DNA from: Rhodocyclaceae bacterium
GTDB taxonomy: Bacteria > Pseudomonadota > Gammaproteobacteria > Burkholderiales > Rhodocyclaceae
Assembly (NCBI GenBank): GCA_030682175.1
Contig: JAUXOM010000152.1
Span: 28,787 to 92,786 of the forward strand
Direction of reading: 5' to 3'
DNA: 64,000 nt
A program made the position numbers and the translations under genes. Under the pieces are notes generated by a model. It did not search any database and was not told the DNA's origin. It saw nothing but the letters and a program-made list of their open reading frames with translations. Below, piece after piece: positions 9,276-21,412 of the stretch (position 1 is the stretch's first letter; every line of letters begins with the position of its first letter).

Positions 9276-10742
9276 TTACCTCAGTTGTATAACCTGCCTG
9301 GCGTAGGGGTTATGCGACCTGAGTGCCGGGGGGAGGTTCTTCAGTTCATTTACGGCATCCAAGCGTGTCGCATAATCGCCGTAGATTACCCCGTAGCGGG
9401 CGGTACCGCTCAGGCTGGAGTGGAATACCCGTAGCTTGTCCATGTCCGCCCCGGCGTTATGCGCCCTGACAAGAAAGGCCTCCACCAATTCGGGATGAAT
9501 GGCCACGGTTGTGAGCAACTGCAGAAACCACTTGTGTTGTGGAGCTGAATCGAGCCATGGCTGGCTTTCCGCCAGGGACTTTTCCAGCCGGGGCGGAAGC
9601 GTGCCCGGTGGAGACACAGACGGCGGCGAGGGGTTTTCCGTTTTGGGAGTGTTGCGCGCAGTGGGCGATGTTTCCGCGGGTTGGCGTGAGACTGGCTGCA
9701 GGGGGGGCTGCGCGAGGGGCATGTCCAACTGGATTGTCTGTTGCTGCTGAATGACCTCGCTGGTAGTGGCAGTAGCGGACTGTGTCAGCGGAGGCAAGCT
9801 TGCCGGGGTGGGGGTTGCCGCGGGCGGTTCAGCCAGGCGCCAGGCACCGACTATTGCCAGCATCACCATTGCTCCGCCGCCCGCCCAGAAGAGCGCGTGC
9901 AATGGGCGCAGTCCGGGCCCTTTTGTATGGAGAGTGGCAAATTCCGAATCCCGAATCGCTGCCCTGACTTCTTTTGCACCGACCTGGTGCCCTCCTGCCG
10001 CAAAAGCCGCCAGTAAGGCCTTGTCGGCGAGAATGTTGATGCGACGGGTCAGTCCCTGCGAAGCCTCGGTGATCAGTTTGATGGCGGCCGGGGCGAAGAT
10101 GTTGGGGCCCCGGTAGCCTCCGGCGCGCATGCGAAAATCCAGATACTGGGCGATGTCATCGCGCACCAGCGGTTCGAGGCCGAAATTATGGGTGATGCGC
10201 TCACGCAACTGGCGCATGTCGGAACGTGCCAGGGCTGCGTTGATCTCGGGCTGCCCGAACAGGACCAGTTGCAGCAATTTGTGCCGGTTTGACTCAAGAT
10301 TCGACAGCAGGCGGATTTCTTCCAGCGTTTCATTCGGCATGGCATGCGCTTCGTCGATCAGGACGACGACCTGCTTGCCCGCGGCATAGAGGCTGACCAG
10401 CTGATCCTGCAAGGCACGCATGACGGTGCTGGCGCGGCTGTGTTCAGGAACGGCAATATCCAGTTCATCGGCCAGCGTGAAGAGAATATCTTCGCGCGAG
10501 AGGGACGGATTGGCGAGGTAGATGGTGACTACATTCTCTGGCAGGCGTTCCAGCAGCACCCGACACAGCATGGTCTTGCCGCTGCCGACTTCACCGCTGA
10601 CCTTGACAATGCCCTCATCATGGATGATGGCGTAGAGCAGGGCCTCGAGCGTGGCGCCGCGGTTCGCGCCGGTGAAGAAGAAATCCGTGTGCGGCGTGAT
10701 GCGGAAAGGGGCTTCGCTGAGGCCGTAATGTTCCAGGTACAT
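9276..10742 (-). CDS. mshM: AAA+ ATPase of ExeA/MshM type
   Basis: MYLEHYGLSEAPFRITPHTDFFF, Walker A GEVGSGKTMLCR, Walker B VVLIDEAHAMP. Confidence 0.85.
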   Translation of the reverse strand: MYLEHYGLSEAPFRITPHTDFFFTGANRGATLEALLYAIIHDEGIVKVSGEVGSGKTMLCRVLLERLPENVVTIYLANPSLSREDILFTLADELDIAVPEHSRASTVMRALQDQLVSLYAAGKQVVVLIDEAHAMPNETLEEIRLLSNLESNRHKLLQLVLFGQPEINAALARSDMRQLRERITHNFGLEPLVRDDIAQYLDFRMRAGGYRGPNIFAPAAIKLITEASQGLTRRINILADKALLAAFAAGGHQVGAKEVRAAIRDSEFATLHTKGPGLRPLHALFWAGGGAMVMLAIVGAWRLAEPPAATPTPASLPPLTQSATATTSEVIQQQQTIQLDMPLAQPPLQPVSRQPAETSPTARNTPKTENPSPPSVSPPGTLPPRLEKSLAESQPWLDSAPQHKWFLQLLTTVAIHPELVEAFLVRAHNAGADMDKLRVFHSSLSGTARYGVIYGDYATRLDAVNELKNLPPALRSHNPYARQVIQLR

Positions 10743-10749
10743 AGGGGCG

Positions 10750-12249
10750 TTACCTCATTGGATCATCGGCGGGCCAGTTGGACAGCGCACCGTTCACGCG
10801 CTCGCGGGCGAGAGTGTCCAGGCGGTTGTAAAGGGTCGTGCGATTGATGCCCAGCAAGCGGGCAGCCTGGCTGATGTTGCCATTTGCCAGCCGGCGCGCA
10901 GCTTCAATATAAGCGTCTTCCCAGCGCAGCAGGTTGGCGTTGAGGTCGAATCCCGCGCCCCTGGCCAATTGACTACTGGCATTTTCGATCAGAGTCTCGC
11001 GATTGACAGCCGGCAAACCTGACAACGGCGTTAACCGATTGTCAGAAACAGACCGGGCGACGGGTTCGGCTGGATCGAACTCTTCGCCCAGGACGGCAAC
11101 CGGTACGGTTTGCCCCGCGTATTGGGTGGCAAGCCGTATGACGATATTGCGGAGTTCGCGCACATTGCCGGGAAATCCATAGGCCAGCCAGAGAATTTCA
11201 GCTTCCGGGGAAAGTGAAAAACTTGGCTGGTTGAGTTGTGCGGCTAGCTGCTGACGGAAGTAATCGAGTAGGCGCAGCCGATCTTCGCCCAGGTCGCGTA
11301 GTGGCGGCACGCTGATCGTGAATACTGACAGCCGGTGATAAAGGTCGGCCCGGAATCGGCCGGCGCGCACCTCCTGTTTGAGGTCGCGATTGGTTGCGGC
11401 AATGACGCGCGCGCGCGACAGGCGTGACTGGGTGTCGCCGACGCGCTGGTATTCGCCATTCTCGATGACGCGCAGCAGCTTGGATTGCAGTTCGAAGGGC
11501 AACTCGCCGATTTCATCGAGCAACAAGGTGCCGTCTCCGGCCTCTTCGAAATAGCCGGCACGCATGCCTGTTGCGCCGGTGAATGCGCCCTTGGCATGGC
11601 CGAACAGGGCTGGTTCAATCAGGGTGGGTGCGATTGCTGCACAATTCAGGACAAGGTAGGGTTGTGCCTTGCGTGCCGACAGGCCATGCAGGGCGGCGGC
11701 GGCCAGTTCCTTGCCACTGCCGGATTCGCCCTCGATCAATACCGGGAAGGGCGAGTCGGCATATTGCCTGAGTTGGGTGCGCAACTTTTGCAGTGCCAGG
11801 CTTTCGCCCACCATTAACGAATCGGTGGGCGTGGCTTGCTTCCGTTCGATGTTGAGGAGACGTAACAACAGTTCCCGCAAACGCTCTGGCGCTGCCGGTT
11901 TGGCGATGAAGTCGACCGCGCCCAGCGTGCGTGCATGGCGGGCATTGGTCGCGTCATTCTGCCCTGACAAGACGACGATCCGGATTGCCGGCGCCCGTGT
12001 CAGGAGTTCGCTGATGAGCGCAAAGCCTTCTTCTGGCCGATGCGGCGTAGGTGGCAGGCCGAGATCAACCAGCGCCAACTGTGGTGGAACGTCCCGGCTT
12101 TGCAACCACTCGATTGCTTTGGAGCGACTGCCCGCGGTAAAAACCTGAAAATCCACCCCAAGGTAATACCCGAGTGTGTCGGCGATCAACGGATCGTCAT
12201 CGACCAGGAGGAGGGCCGGCTTGTCCGCGGCAGGGCTAGGGTCACTCAT
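10750..12249 (-). CDS. sigma54-dependent response regulator (REC-AAA+-Fis HTH)
   Basis: Receiver domain LLLVDDDPLIADTL, Walker A GESGSGKE, GAFTGA motif, C-terminal Fis-like HTH. Confidence 0.88.
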   Translation of the reverse strand: MSDPSPAADKPALLLVDDDPLIADTLGYYLGVDFQVFTAGSRSKAIEWLQSRDVPPQLALVDLGLPPTPHRPEEGFALISELLTRAPAIRIVVLSGQNDATNARHARTLGAVDFIAKPAAPERLRELLLRLLNIERKQATPTDSLMVGESLALQKLRTQLRQYADSPFPVLIEGESGSGKELAAAALHGLSARKAQPYLVLNCAAIAPTLIEPALFGHAKGAFTGATGMRAGYFEEAGDGTLLLDEIGELPFELQSKLLRVIENGEYQRVGDTQSRLSRARVIAATNRDLKQEVRAGRFRADLYHRLSVFTISVPPLRDLGEDRLRLLDYFRQQLAAQLNQPSFSLSPEAEILWLAYGFPGNVRELRNIVIRLATQYAGQTVPVAVLGEEFDPAEPVARSVSDNRLTPLSGLPAVNRETLIENASSQLARGAGFDLNANLLRWEDAYIEAARRLANGNISQAARLLGINRTTLYNRLDTLARERVNGALSNWPADDPMR

Positions 12250-12379
12250 GGCGCAAGATATTAACCGATGCTTGCGGGCCAAACAGTGGGTGAAGGCGGG
12301 GCTTTTGCCCGCAAATTATGCTCCGCAAATCGCATCAACAGCCGGCTTGGGTATAATCGGCGACCGATTTCCGCCTGCC

Positions 12380-13231
12380 ATGCCGTCTTTGATAGCCACT
12401 TCAGTGTCCGCCGATCCCCTGGTCCAGATTAGCGATCTCAACTTTGCCTACGACAGCCGCTCGATCCTGTCCGGAATCAACATCACGATTCCGCGTGGCA
12501 AGGTAGTGGCCATCATGGGGCCGAGCGGTTGCGGTAAGACCACGACCTTGCGCCTGATTGGCGGCCAGTTGCGGCCGACCTCGGGGGAGGTGCGGGTGGC
12601 CGGGCAGGTCGTGCATGAGTGCGATGATGACGGCCTGTACCTGATGCGTCGGCGCATGGGTATGTTGTTCCAGTTCGGCGCCCTGTTTACCGACATGTCG
12701 GTGTTCGACAATGTTGCCTTCCAGATGCGCGAACACACCAATCTGCCCGAAGAATTGATCCATGATCTGGTGTTGATGAAACTCCATGCCGTCGGCTTGC
12801 GCGGCGCACACAAACTGATGCCCGCCGAGCTTTCGGGCGGCATGGCGCGCCGCGTGGCGCTGGCGCGGGCGATCGCGCTCGACCCGATGCTGATCATGTA
12901 TGACGAGCCGTTTGCCGGCCTCGACCCGATTTCACTGTCCATCATTGGCGAATTGATCCGCACGCTCAATGATGCGCTGGGCGCCAGTTCCATCGTGGTC
13001 ACGCACGACGTGCATGAATCGCTGAAGATCGTCGATTACATTTACTTCGTGTCCGAGGGCAAGATCGTCGCCGAAGGTACGGCGGAGGAAATCAAGGAAT
13101 CGCAGGCCCCTTATGTGCATCAATTTGTCTGGGGCGAGGCCGATGGTCCGGTGCCTTTCCAATATCCGGCGCGTCCCTATGGTGAGGAAATGATGGAGCA
13201 GCCCAGCAAGCCGCGGCGGTGGTGGTCATGA
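12380..13231 (+). CDS. mlaF: phospholipid ABC transporter ATP-binding protein MlaF
   Basis: Walker [13 protein letters not shown], signature [14 protein letters not shown], Walker [14 protein letters not shown]; followed by mlaEDACB. Confidence 0.93.
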   Translation: MPSLIATSVSADPLVQISDLNFAYDSRSILSGINITIPRGKVVAIMGPSGCGKTTTLRLIGGQLRPTSGEVRVAGQVVHECDDDGLYLMRRRMGMLFQFGALFTDMSVFDNVAFQMREHTNLPEELIHDLVLMKLHAVGLRGAHKLMPAELSGGMARRVALARAIALDPMLIMYDEPFAGLDPISLSIIGELIRTLNDALGASSIVVTHDVHESLKIVDYIYFVSEGKIVAEGTAEEIKESQAPYVHQFVWGEADGPVPFQYPARPYGEEMMEQPSKPRRWWS

Positions 13232-14019
13232 ACACCGCACAAAAATTATTGCGGCAACTCGGGCATCAGGTCACCGAGCGCCTGTGGCGGCTGGGTTTTG
13301 CCAGCCGGTTCCTGTTGATGACGGTGCTGTATTCCGGCACTGCCTTGCGGCGCTTCCATCTGACGATCCGCGAGATTTACTTCACCGGCGTTTTGAGCCT
13401 GATCATCATTCTGGTGTCCGGAATGTTCGTCGGCATGGTGCTGGGTTTGCAGGGCTACGATACCCTGCAACGCTATGGCTCTTCCGAGGCGCTGGGCGTT
13501 CTGGTGGCACTCTCGCTGGTGCGCGAACTCGGGCCGGTGGTCGCGGCGCTGCTGTTTGCCAGCCGGGCCGGCTCGGCCATTACCGCCGAGATTGGCCTGA
13601 TGAAGGCCACCGAACAACTTTCGGCCATGGAAATGATGGCTGTCAGCCCGATCGCGCGCGTCGTTGCACCCCGCTTCTGGGCCGGCGTGATTTCCATGCC
13701 GATCCTGGCGGCGCTGTTTTCGGCGATGGGCGTGCTGGGCGGCTACCTGGTGGGCGTGCAGTTGATCGGCGTGGATGAGGGCGCGTTCTGGTCGCAGATG
13801 CAGGCCGCCGTCGATTTCCGCGAGGACATCATGAATGGCGTGATCAAAAGCTTTGTGTTTGGCGTGCTGGTGTCCTGGATCGCGGTTTTCGAGGGCTATG
13901 ACGCCGATCCGACCGCCGAGGGCGTGTCGCGCGCCACGACGCGTACCGTGGTGACTTCTTCGTTGGCGATCTTGGCCGCCGACTTTGTCTTGACCGCATT
14001 CATGTTCAGGGGAATCTGA
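13228..14019 (+). CDS. mlaE: phospholipid ABC transporter permease MlaE
   Basis: MlaE/permease family ([40 protein letters not shown]); ATGA overlap with mlaF. Confidence 0.93.
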   Translation: MNTAQKLLRQLGHQVTERLWRLGFASRFLLMTVLYSGTALRRFHLTIREIYFTGVLSLIIILVSGMFVGMVLGLQGYDTLQRYGSSEALGVLVALSLVRELGPVVAALLFASRAGSAITAEIGLMKATEQLSAMEMMAVSPIARVVAPRFWAGVISMPILAALFSAMGVLGGYLVGVQLIGVDEGAFWSQMQAAVDFREDIMNGVIKSFVFGVLVSWIAVFEGYDADPTAEGVSRATTRTVVTSSLAILAADFVLTAFMFRGI

Positions 14020-14486
14020 TGAATCGTGCCGCAATTGATCTCTGGGTGGGCTTGTTTGTTGCGCTGGGCCTGGCCGCGCTGTTGTTTTTAGGACTCAAGG
14101 TGGGCAATCTGAGCTCGACGGATGTCGGCGAAACGTATGCCCTGCAGGCGCGCTTTGATAACATCGGTGGCCTGAAGGTGCGTGCGCCGGTGAAAAGCGC
14201 CGGTGTCGTGGTGGGAAGGGTCGGCGAGATTCGTTTCGATGCAGAGAGCTATATGGCGCTGGTGTCGTTGAATGTTGACAAGCGTTATCAGTTCCCGCGC
14301 GATACTTTTGCCACCATCAATACTTCTGGTTTATTGGGCGAGCAGTATGTTGGTTTCGAAGTCGGTGGCGATCCTGATATGCTCAAGGCGGGTGATACAT
14401 TGAAGAAGACTCAATCTGCCGTGGTACTGGAAAAGCTGATCAGCCAGTTCATGTTCGACAAGGCATCTGGAGACGAAGGCAAGTGA
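14019..14486 (+). CDS. mlaD: outer membrane lipid asymmetry protein MlaD (MCE domain)
   Basis: N-terminal TM plus MCE domain (ARFDNIGGLKVRAPVKSAGVVVGRV). Confidence 0.93.
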   Translation: MNRAAIDLWVGLFVALGLAALLFLGLKVGNLSSTDVGETYALQARFDNIGGLKVRAPVKSAGVVVGRVGEIRFDAESYMALVSLNVDKRYQFPRDTFATINTSGLLGEQYVGFEVGGDPDMLKAGDTLKKTQSAVVLEKLISQFMFDKASGDEGK

Positions 14487-14489
14487 TAA

Positions 14490-15218
14490 ATGGCTAATGA
14501 CATGAAGCAGACACAAACCCCGAAGCGTCTCCGATCCGCGATGCTCGTGATTGCGCTGGCCGGCATGCTTGGCGGCTGCGCTACCTCGGGCAATCCCAAA
14601 GATCCCATCGAAGGCTTCAACCGCGCCATGTATGGCTTCAACGAGGCGGTTGATACGGCGGTGATCAAGCCGGTCGCCCAAGGCTATGATTACGTGCTGC
14701 CCGCGCCGGTGCGTACCGGCGTGACGAATTTCTTTGGCAACATCGCGGACCTGTTCATCGGCGTGAATAATCTGCTGCAGGGCAAACCCGATCAGGCGGT
14801 GAGCGATCTCGGGCGTGTCCTGATTAACAGCACGGTTGGTATTCTCGGCCTGTTTGATGTGGCCACCCCGGCCGGGCTGGAAAAACACGAGGAAGATTTC
14901 GGCCAGACCTTCGGCCGCTGGGGCGTCGGCAATGGCGCCTATGTGGTACTGCCAATTGTCGGTCCGCGCACGGTACGCGACACCGCCGGTTTCTTGCTCG
15001 ACGTAACCGTTGACCCGGTCGCCAATCTCGGCCATGTGCCGACCCGCAATGTCCTGCTGGCGTTGCGTCTGGTTGATACGCGCGCGGATCTGCTGCCTGC
15101 CGACAAGGTGATCGAAGAGGCCGCCCTGGACAAATATTCCTATGTTCGCGACGGTTATCTGCAGCGTCGCCGCAGTTTGGTATATGACGGTAATGCGCCA
15201 CGTGAAGCGCTCGACTGA
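14490..15218 (+). CDS. mlaA: VacJ/MlaA lipoprotein
   Basis: Lipobox LGGCA; DPIEGFNRAMYGFNEAVD, NLLQGK motifs. Confidence 0.93.
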   Translation: MANDMKQTQTPKRLRSAMLVIALAGMLGGCATSGNPKDPIEGFNRAMYGFNEAVDTAVIKPVAQGYDYVLPAPVRTGVTNFFGNIADLFIGVNNLLQGKPDQAVSDLGRVLINSTVGILGLFDVATPAGLEKHEEDFGQTFGRWGVGNGAYVVLPIVGPRTVRDTAGFLLDVTVDPVANLGHVPTRNVLLALRLVDTRADLLPADKVIEEAALDKYSYVRDGYLQRRRSLVYDGNAPREALD

Positions 15219-15249
15219 TGTTCTGAAATCTGCTTACGAAAGAGACAAA

Positions 15250-15879
15250 ATGAAGTATTTGATTGGCCTGCTGGCGGCGTGTTTGTTTGCGACTGGTGCG
15301 GCAGCGACTGGCGTGGCTGCCGATGTGGCCCCCGATGCGTTGGTCAAAAATGTGACGAACGAGGTGTTGGAAATCGTTCGCAAGGACAAGGATATTCAGG
15401 CCGGCAACACCAGGAAAACGCTGGAACTGGTGGAAGCCAAGGTTCTTCCGCATTTCAATTTTCAGCGCATGACCCTGTTGTCGCTGGGGCGTGAAGGGCG
15501 TCAGGTGACCCCTGAGCAGCTTGTGGTTCTGTCCGGCGAGTTTCGCGATCTGCTGGTCCGCACCTATTCCAAGGCTCTCACCGAGTTCCGCGATCAGGAA
15601 ATATCCTTCAAGCCATTCAAGATGGCGGCAACAGACACCGACGTCAGGGTCCGTACTGAAATCAAGCAGACCGGCGGCAAACCCGCCCAGCTTGATTACT
15701 ATCTTGAGAGAAATGGAAAGTCCTGGAAGGTCTACGACATCGAGGTGGGTGGCATCAGCCTGGTGACCAACTATCGCAGCACCTTCGCCCAGGAAATTCG
15801 CGCCGGCGGCATTGATGGTCTGATTCGTACCTTGCAGGAAAAGAACAAGGCTGCCGATACCTCCAGCAAGGCGAAATGA
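15250..15879 (+). CDS. mlaC: MlaC phospholipid-binding protein
   Basis: Signal peptide; MlaC (Tol-Tpn Ttg2) family sequence; operon position. Confidence 0.9.
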   Translation: MKYLIGLLAACLFATGAAATGVAADVAPDALVKNVTNEVLEIVRKDKDIQAGNTRKTLELVEAKVLPHFNFQRMTLLSLGREGRQVTPEQLVVLSGEFRDLLVRTYSKALTEFRDQEISFKPFKMAATDTDVRVRTEIKQTGGKPAQLDYYLERNGKSWKVYDIEVGGISLVTNYRSTFAQEIRAGGIDGLIRTLQEKNKAADTSSKAK

Positions 15880-16178
15880 GCGCGCAGATACAGCGTGCCG
15901 AGGGCCGCTTGGCCGTCTCGGGAAGCATGACGCTGGAAACCGCAAGCGGATTGCTGGCGGATGGAACAGCGGCGATTGGCGAAGCTGCAACTGGCACGGA
16001 GACAGTAATTGACCTGGCGGCGGTAGCCGATGTCGACTCCTCCGGCCTGGCCGTGCTGTTTGGCTGGCAGCGTGCCGCCAGCGCACAGGGGAAGGCGCTG
16101 CGGGTCGCCAATCCGCCCGGCAGTCTGGTCAGTCTTGCCGAGGTCTACGGTGCCACCGAGTTGCTGCCGCTGTCTTGA
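15876..16178 (+). CDS. mlaB: STAS-domain protein MlaB
   Basis: STAS fold sequence (VIDLAAVADVDSSGLAVLFGW); operon position. Confidence 0.85.
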   Translation: MSAQIQRAEGRLAVSGSMTLETASGLLADGTAAIGEAATGTETVIDLAAVADVDSSGLAVLFGWQRAASAQGKALRVANPPGSLVSLAEVYGATELLPLS

Positions 16179-16213
16179 ATCCGGGTATTGGGTGGCCGCC
16201 GCGCGCGTCCGCC

Positions 16214-17119
16214 ATGCATCCTGCCATCCGCATCAATTCCGTCACCAAGCACTTTGGCGCGACGCTGGCACTGGCCGGCATCGATCTTGAAATTGCCCAG
16301 GGCGAGTTTTTCGGACTGCTGGGCCCGAATGGGGCTGGCAAAACCACACTGATTTCCGCGCTGGCCGGATTGATTCGCGTCGATTCGGGTTCCCTGGCTG
16401 TAATGGGCCATGATGTGCAGTCTGCTTACCGGTCGGCGCGTCGCCAGTTGGGCGTGGTGCCGCAGGAGCTGGTATTCGATCCGTTTTTTACCGTGCGCGA
16501 AACCTTGCGGATGCAGTCGGGTTATTACGGCATCCGCAATAACGCGGCGTGGATCGACGAGGTTATCGAGTCACTCGATCTGGGCGACAAGGCCGCAGCC
16601 AGCATGCGCACACTGTCTGGCGGCATGAAGCGCCGCGTGTTGGTGGCGCAGGCTTTGGTGCATCGGCCGCCGGTGATTGTGCTCGATGAGCCGACGGCGG
16701 GTGTGGATGTCGAGTTGCGGCAAACTTTATGGCGCTTCATCCGCCGACTGAACGGGGAGGGCCACACCATCGTGCTGACTACCCACTACCTTGAGGAGGC
16801 CGAAAGCTACTGCGGGCGCATCGCCATGCTGAAACAGGGGCGGATCGTCGCGCTCGATACCACGGCAAATCTGCTGCGGCAATTCGCCGTGCATCGCTTG
16901 CGTCTGCGGCTGGCGGTGGGCGGCGAACTGCCGCCAGCGTTGCGCGCGCGCGCCGTCGAAGATGCCGGCTGCTGGGTGTTGTCCTTCGCTGATTTTGCCG
17001 AGGTCGAGGTCATGCTGGCGCAACTGCGTGAAGCGCGGTGCCCCATCAGCGAGATCAACATCGGCCAGCCGGAACTCGAAGAGGCTTTTCTTGCCGTGAT
17101 GCAGCGGGACGCAGAATGA
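16214..17119 (+). CDS. ABC transporter ATP-binding protein (YadG-like)
   Basis: GPNGAGKTTLI, LSGGMKRRVLVAQAL, VLDEPTAGVD. Confidence 0.88.
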   Translation: MHPAIRINSVTKHFGATLALAGIDLEIAQGEFFGLLGPNGAGKTTLISALAGLIRVDSGSLAVMGHDVQSAYRSARRQLGVVPQELVFDPFFTVRETLRMQSGYYGIRNNAAWIDEVIESLDLGDKAAASMRTLSGGMKRRVLVAQALVHRPPVIVLDEPTAGVDVELRQTLWRFIRRLNGEGHTIVLTTHYLEEAESYCGRIAMLKQGRIVALDTTANLLRQFAVHRLRLRLAVGGELPPALRARAVEDAGCWVLSFADFAEVEVMLAQLREARCPISEINIGQPELEEAFLAVMQRDAE

Positions 17120-17871
17120 CGGGTTTTCGTACGTTGCTCTACAAGGAAGTGCTGCGTTTCTGGAAAGTCAGCTTCCAGACCATCGCCGCACCGGTATTGA
17201 CCGCGCTTCTGTATCTGCTGATCTTTTCCCATGTCCTCGAAGATCATGTGCAGGTCTATGATTCGATCAGTTATGCTGCCTTTCTGGTGCCGGGGCTGGT
17301 CATGATGTCAATCTTGCAAAATGCCTTCGCCAATAGCTCGTCCTCGTTGATTCAATCAAAGGTAACGGGCAACATTGTTTTTGTGCTGCTGTCGCCGATC
17401 TCCTACGCAGAATTCTGGCTGGCCTATGTCCTGGCGGCGGTGTTGCGCGGCCTGGTCGTCGGGCTTGGTGTACTGGCGGTGACCTTGTTCTGGGATACCC
17501 CGCTGCTTGTCGCGCCACTGTGGATCGTTGTCTTTGCCGTGCTGGGCGGTGCAATCCTGGGCACACTGGGTATCATTGCCGGCGTCTGGGCAGACAAGTA
17601 CGACCAGCTGGCGGCGTTCCAGAATTTCATCATTGTTCCGCTCACCTTCCTGTCGGGCGTGTTCTATTCAATCCATTCATTGCCGCCTTTTTGGCAATCG
17701 CTCTCGCACTGGAATCCGGTGTTCTATATGATCGACGGTTTTCGCTACGGCTTTTTCGGCATTTCGGATGTGTCACCCTGGCTGAGTGTGCTGGTGACAG
17801 GCGCAAGTTTTGCCGTACTCGCCGGGCTGACCCTGGCGATGTTGAAAAGTGGATATAAATTAAGGAGTTGA
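17116..17871 (+). CDS. ABC-2 type permease (YadH-like)
   Basis: Six-TM ABC-2 permease; ATG overlaps previous TGA. Confidence 0.88.
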   Translation: MTGFRTLLYKEVLRFWKVSFQTIAAPVLTALLYLLIFSHVLEDHVQVYDSISYAAFLVPGLVMMSILQNAFANSSSSLIQSKVTGNIVFVLLSPISYAEFWLAYVLAAVLRGLVVGLGVLAVTLFWDTPLLVAPLWIVVFAVLGGAILGTLGIIAGVWADKYDQLAAFQNFIIVPLTFLSGVFYSIHSLPPFWQSLSHWNPVFYMIDGFRYGFFGISDVSPWLSVLVTGASFAVLAGLTLAMLKSGYKLRS

Positions 17872-17874
17872 TAA

Positions 17875-19423
<1,549 letters not shown>

Positions 19424-19427
19424 AAGC

Positions 19428-20063
19428 ATGATTACCATCGCTCTATCGAAGGGCCGTATCTTCGAGGAAACCCTGCCGCTGCTGGCTGCTGCAGGTATCG
19501 TGCCCCTTGAAAATCCCGAAGATTCGCGCAAGCTCATCATCGGCACCAGCCGCCCCGATGTGCGCGTCGTCATCGTGCGCGCCTCCGACGTGCCGACCTA
19601 TGTGCAATATGGCGCCGCCGATCTCGGCATCGCCGGCAAGGACGTGCTGATCGAGCATGGCGGCACCGGCCTCTATCAGCCGCTCGACCTGAAAATTGCC
19701 CAATGCCGCATGTGCGTGGCCACGCCCGCCGGCTTCGATTACGCCGCCGCGGTGCGCCGCGGCGCCCGCCTGCGCGTCGCCACCAAATACATCAACACCG
19801 CCCGCGAGCACTTTGCCGCCAAGGGCGTGCATGTCGATCTGATCAAGCTTTACGGCTCGATGGAACTGGCGCCGCTGGCCGGCCTGGCCGATGCCATCGT
19901 CGACCTGGTTTCCAGCGGCGGCACCTTGCGCGCCAATAATCTCGTCGAGGTCGAGGACATCATGCCGATTTCCTCGCGCCTGATCGTCAATCAGGCCAGT
20001 TTGAAAATGAAACGGGGCACCTTGCAGCCCGTCATCGACGCCATAGAAACAGCCATTCAGTGA
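19428..20063 (+). CDS. hisG: ATP phosphoribosyltransferase (short form) HisG
   Basis: [34 protein letters not shown]. Confidence 0.95.
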   Translation: MITIALSKGRIFEETLPLLAAAGIVPLENPEDSRKLIIGTSRPDVRVVIVRASDVPTYVQYGAADLGIAGKDVLIEHGGTGLYQPLDLKIAQCRMCVATPAGFDYAAAVRRGARLRVATKYINTAREHFAAKGVHVDLIKLYGSMELAPLAGLADAIVDLVSSGGTLRANNLVEVEDIMPISSRLIVNQASLKMKRGTLQPVIDAIETAIQ

Positions 20064-20073
20064 GCGCTAGCCA

Positions 20074-21375
20074 ATGAGTCTGACCGTCCGTCGCCTGTCT
20101 TCCCGCGAACCAGAATTCCTGTCGACGCTCGACGCCTTGCTTGCCTTCGATAATTCGACGGATGAAGCCATCGAACGCACCGTTGCCGAAGTGCTGGCGA
20201 ATGTGCGCCGTCTGGGCGATGCTGCCGTACTCGAATACACGCAGCGTTTCGACAGGCTCACTGTCACAACCATGGCAGAACTCGAACTGCCGCTGGCAGA
20301 ACTTGCTAGCGCCCATGCCAATCTGCCGCACGAACAGCGCGCGGCCCTGCGGCAGGCTGCCGAGCGCATCCGCATTTACCATGAGCGGCAAAAAATCGAG
20401 TCGTGGGAGTACACCGAAGCCGACGGCACGCGCCTGGGGCAGAAGGTCACCGCGCTTGATCGCGTCGGGCTGTATGTGCCGGGCGGCAAGGCCGCCTACC
20501 CCAGCTCGGTGCTGATGAACGCCATCCCGGCCAAGGTGGCGGGGGTCAAGGAACTCATCATGGTGGTGCCCACGCCGGGGGGCGTGAAAAATGCGCTGGT
20601 GCTGGCGGCTGCGCACCTCGCCGGCGTTGACCGGGTGTTCACCATCGGCGGTGCCCAGGCGGTGGCGGCGCTGGCCTATGGCACCCAGACCATTCCCCAG
20701 GTCGACAAGATCGTCGGTCCGGGCAATGCCTATGTTGCCAGCGCCAAGCGCCGGGTTTTCGGCACGGTCGGCATCGATATGGTGGCCGGGCCTTCCGAGG
20801 TGCTGGTGATCGCCGATGGCTCAGGCGACCCGGACTGGACCGCCATCGACCTGTTTGCCCAGGCCGAGCACGACGAACTGGCGCAGGCTATCCTGCTCTG
20901 TCCCGATGCGGCTTACCTTGACCGCGTGGCGGCCAGCATCGAAAAACTGTTGCCGACCATGCCGCGCCGCGCAGTGATTGCCGCGTCGCTCGGTGGGCGC
21001 GGTGCCCTGATCCATGTCACCGATCTGGCCGAGGCCTGTACCATCGCCAATCGCATCGCGCCCGAGCATCTGGAGTTGTCAGTCGAGAATCCACGCGCGC
21101 TGGTCGACAAGATTCGTCACGCCGGCGCGATTTTCATGGGCCACCATAGTTCGGAGTCGCTCGGCGACTATTGCGCCGGCCCGAATCATGTGTTGCCCAC
21201 CTCGCGCAGTGCGCGTTTCTCCAGTCCGCTGGGTGTCTACGATTTCCAGAAGCGTACCAGCCTGATCGAGGTCTCCGCAGCCGGCGCTCAGACGCTGGGG
21301 CCCATTGCCGCCACACTCGCACACGGCGAGGGCCTGACGGCGCACGCCCGCGCGGCGGAGCTGCGTATCAAGTGA
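20074..21375 (+). CDS. hisD: histidinol dehydrogenase HisD
   Basis: [42 protein letters not shown]. Confidence 0.95.
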   Translation: MSLTVRRLSSREPEFLSTLDALLAFDNSTDEAIERTVAEVLANVRRLGDAAVLEYTQRFDRLTVTTMAELELPLAELASAHANLPHEQRAALRQAAERIRIYHERQKIESWEYTEADGTRLGQKVTALDRVGLYVPGGKAAYPSSVLMNAIPAKVAGVKELIMVVPTPGGVKNALVLAAAHLAGVDRVFTIGGAQAVAALAYGTQTIPQVDKIVGPGNAYVASAKRRVFGTVGIDMVAGPSEVLVIADGSGDPDWTAIDLFAQAEHDELAQAILLCPDAAYLDRVAASIEKLLPTMPRRAVIAASLGGRGALIHVTDLAEACTIANRIAPEHLELSVENPRALVDKIRHAGAIFMGHHSSESLGDYCAGPNHVLPTSRSARFSSPLGVYDFQKRTSLIEVSAAGAQTLGPIAATLAHGEGLTAHARAAELRIK

Positions 21376-21412
21376 GATGTAGCTGATCACACCGGCTCGT
21401 CCGGCATGGAAG

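Noticed and set aside
14824-16086. 420-aa minus-strand ORF
   Set aside because: Antisense to mlaA/mlaC/mlaB, which are clear coding genes.
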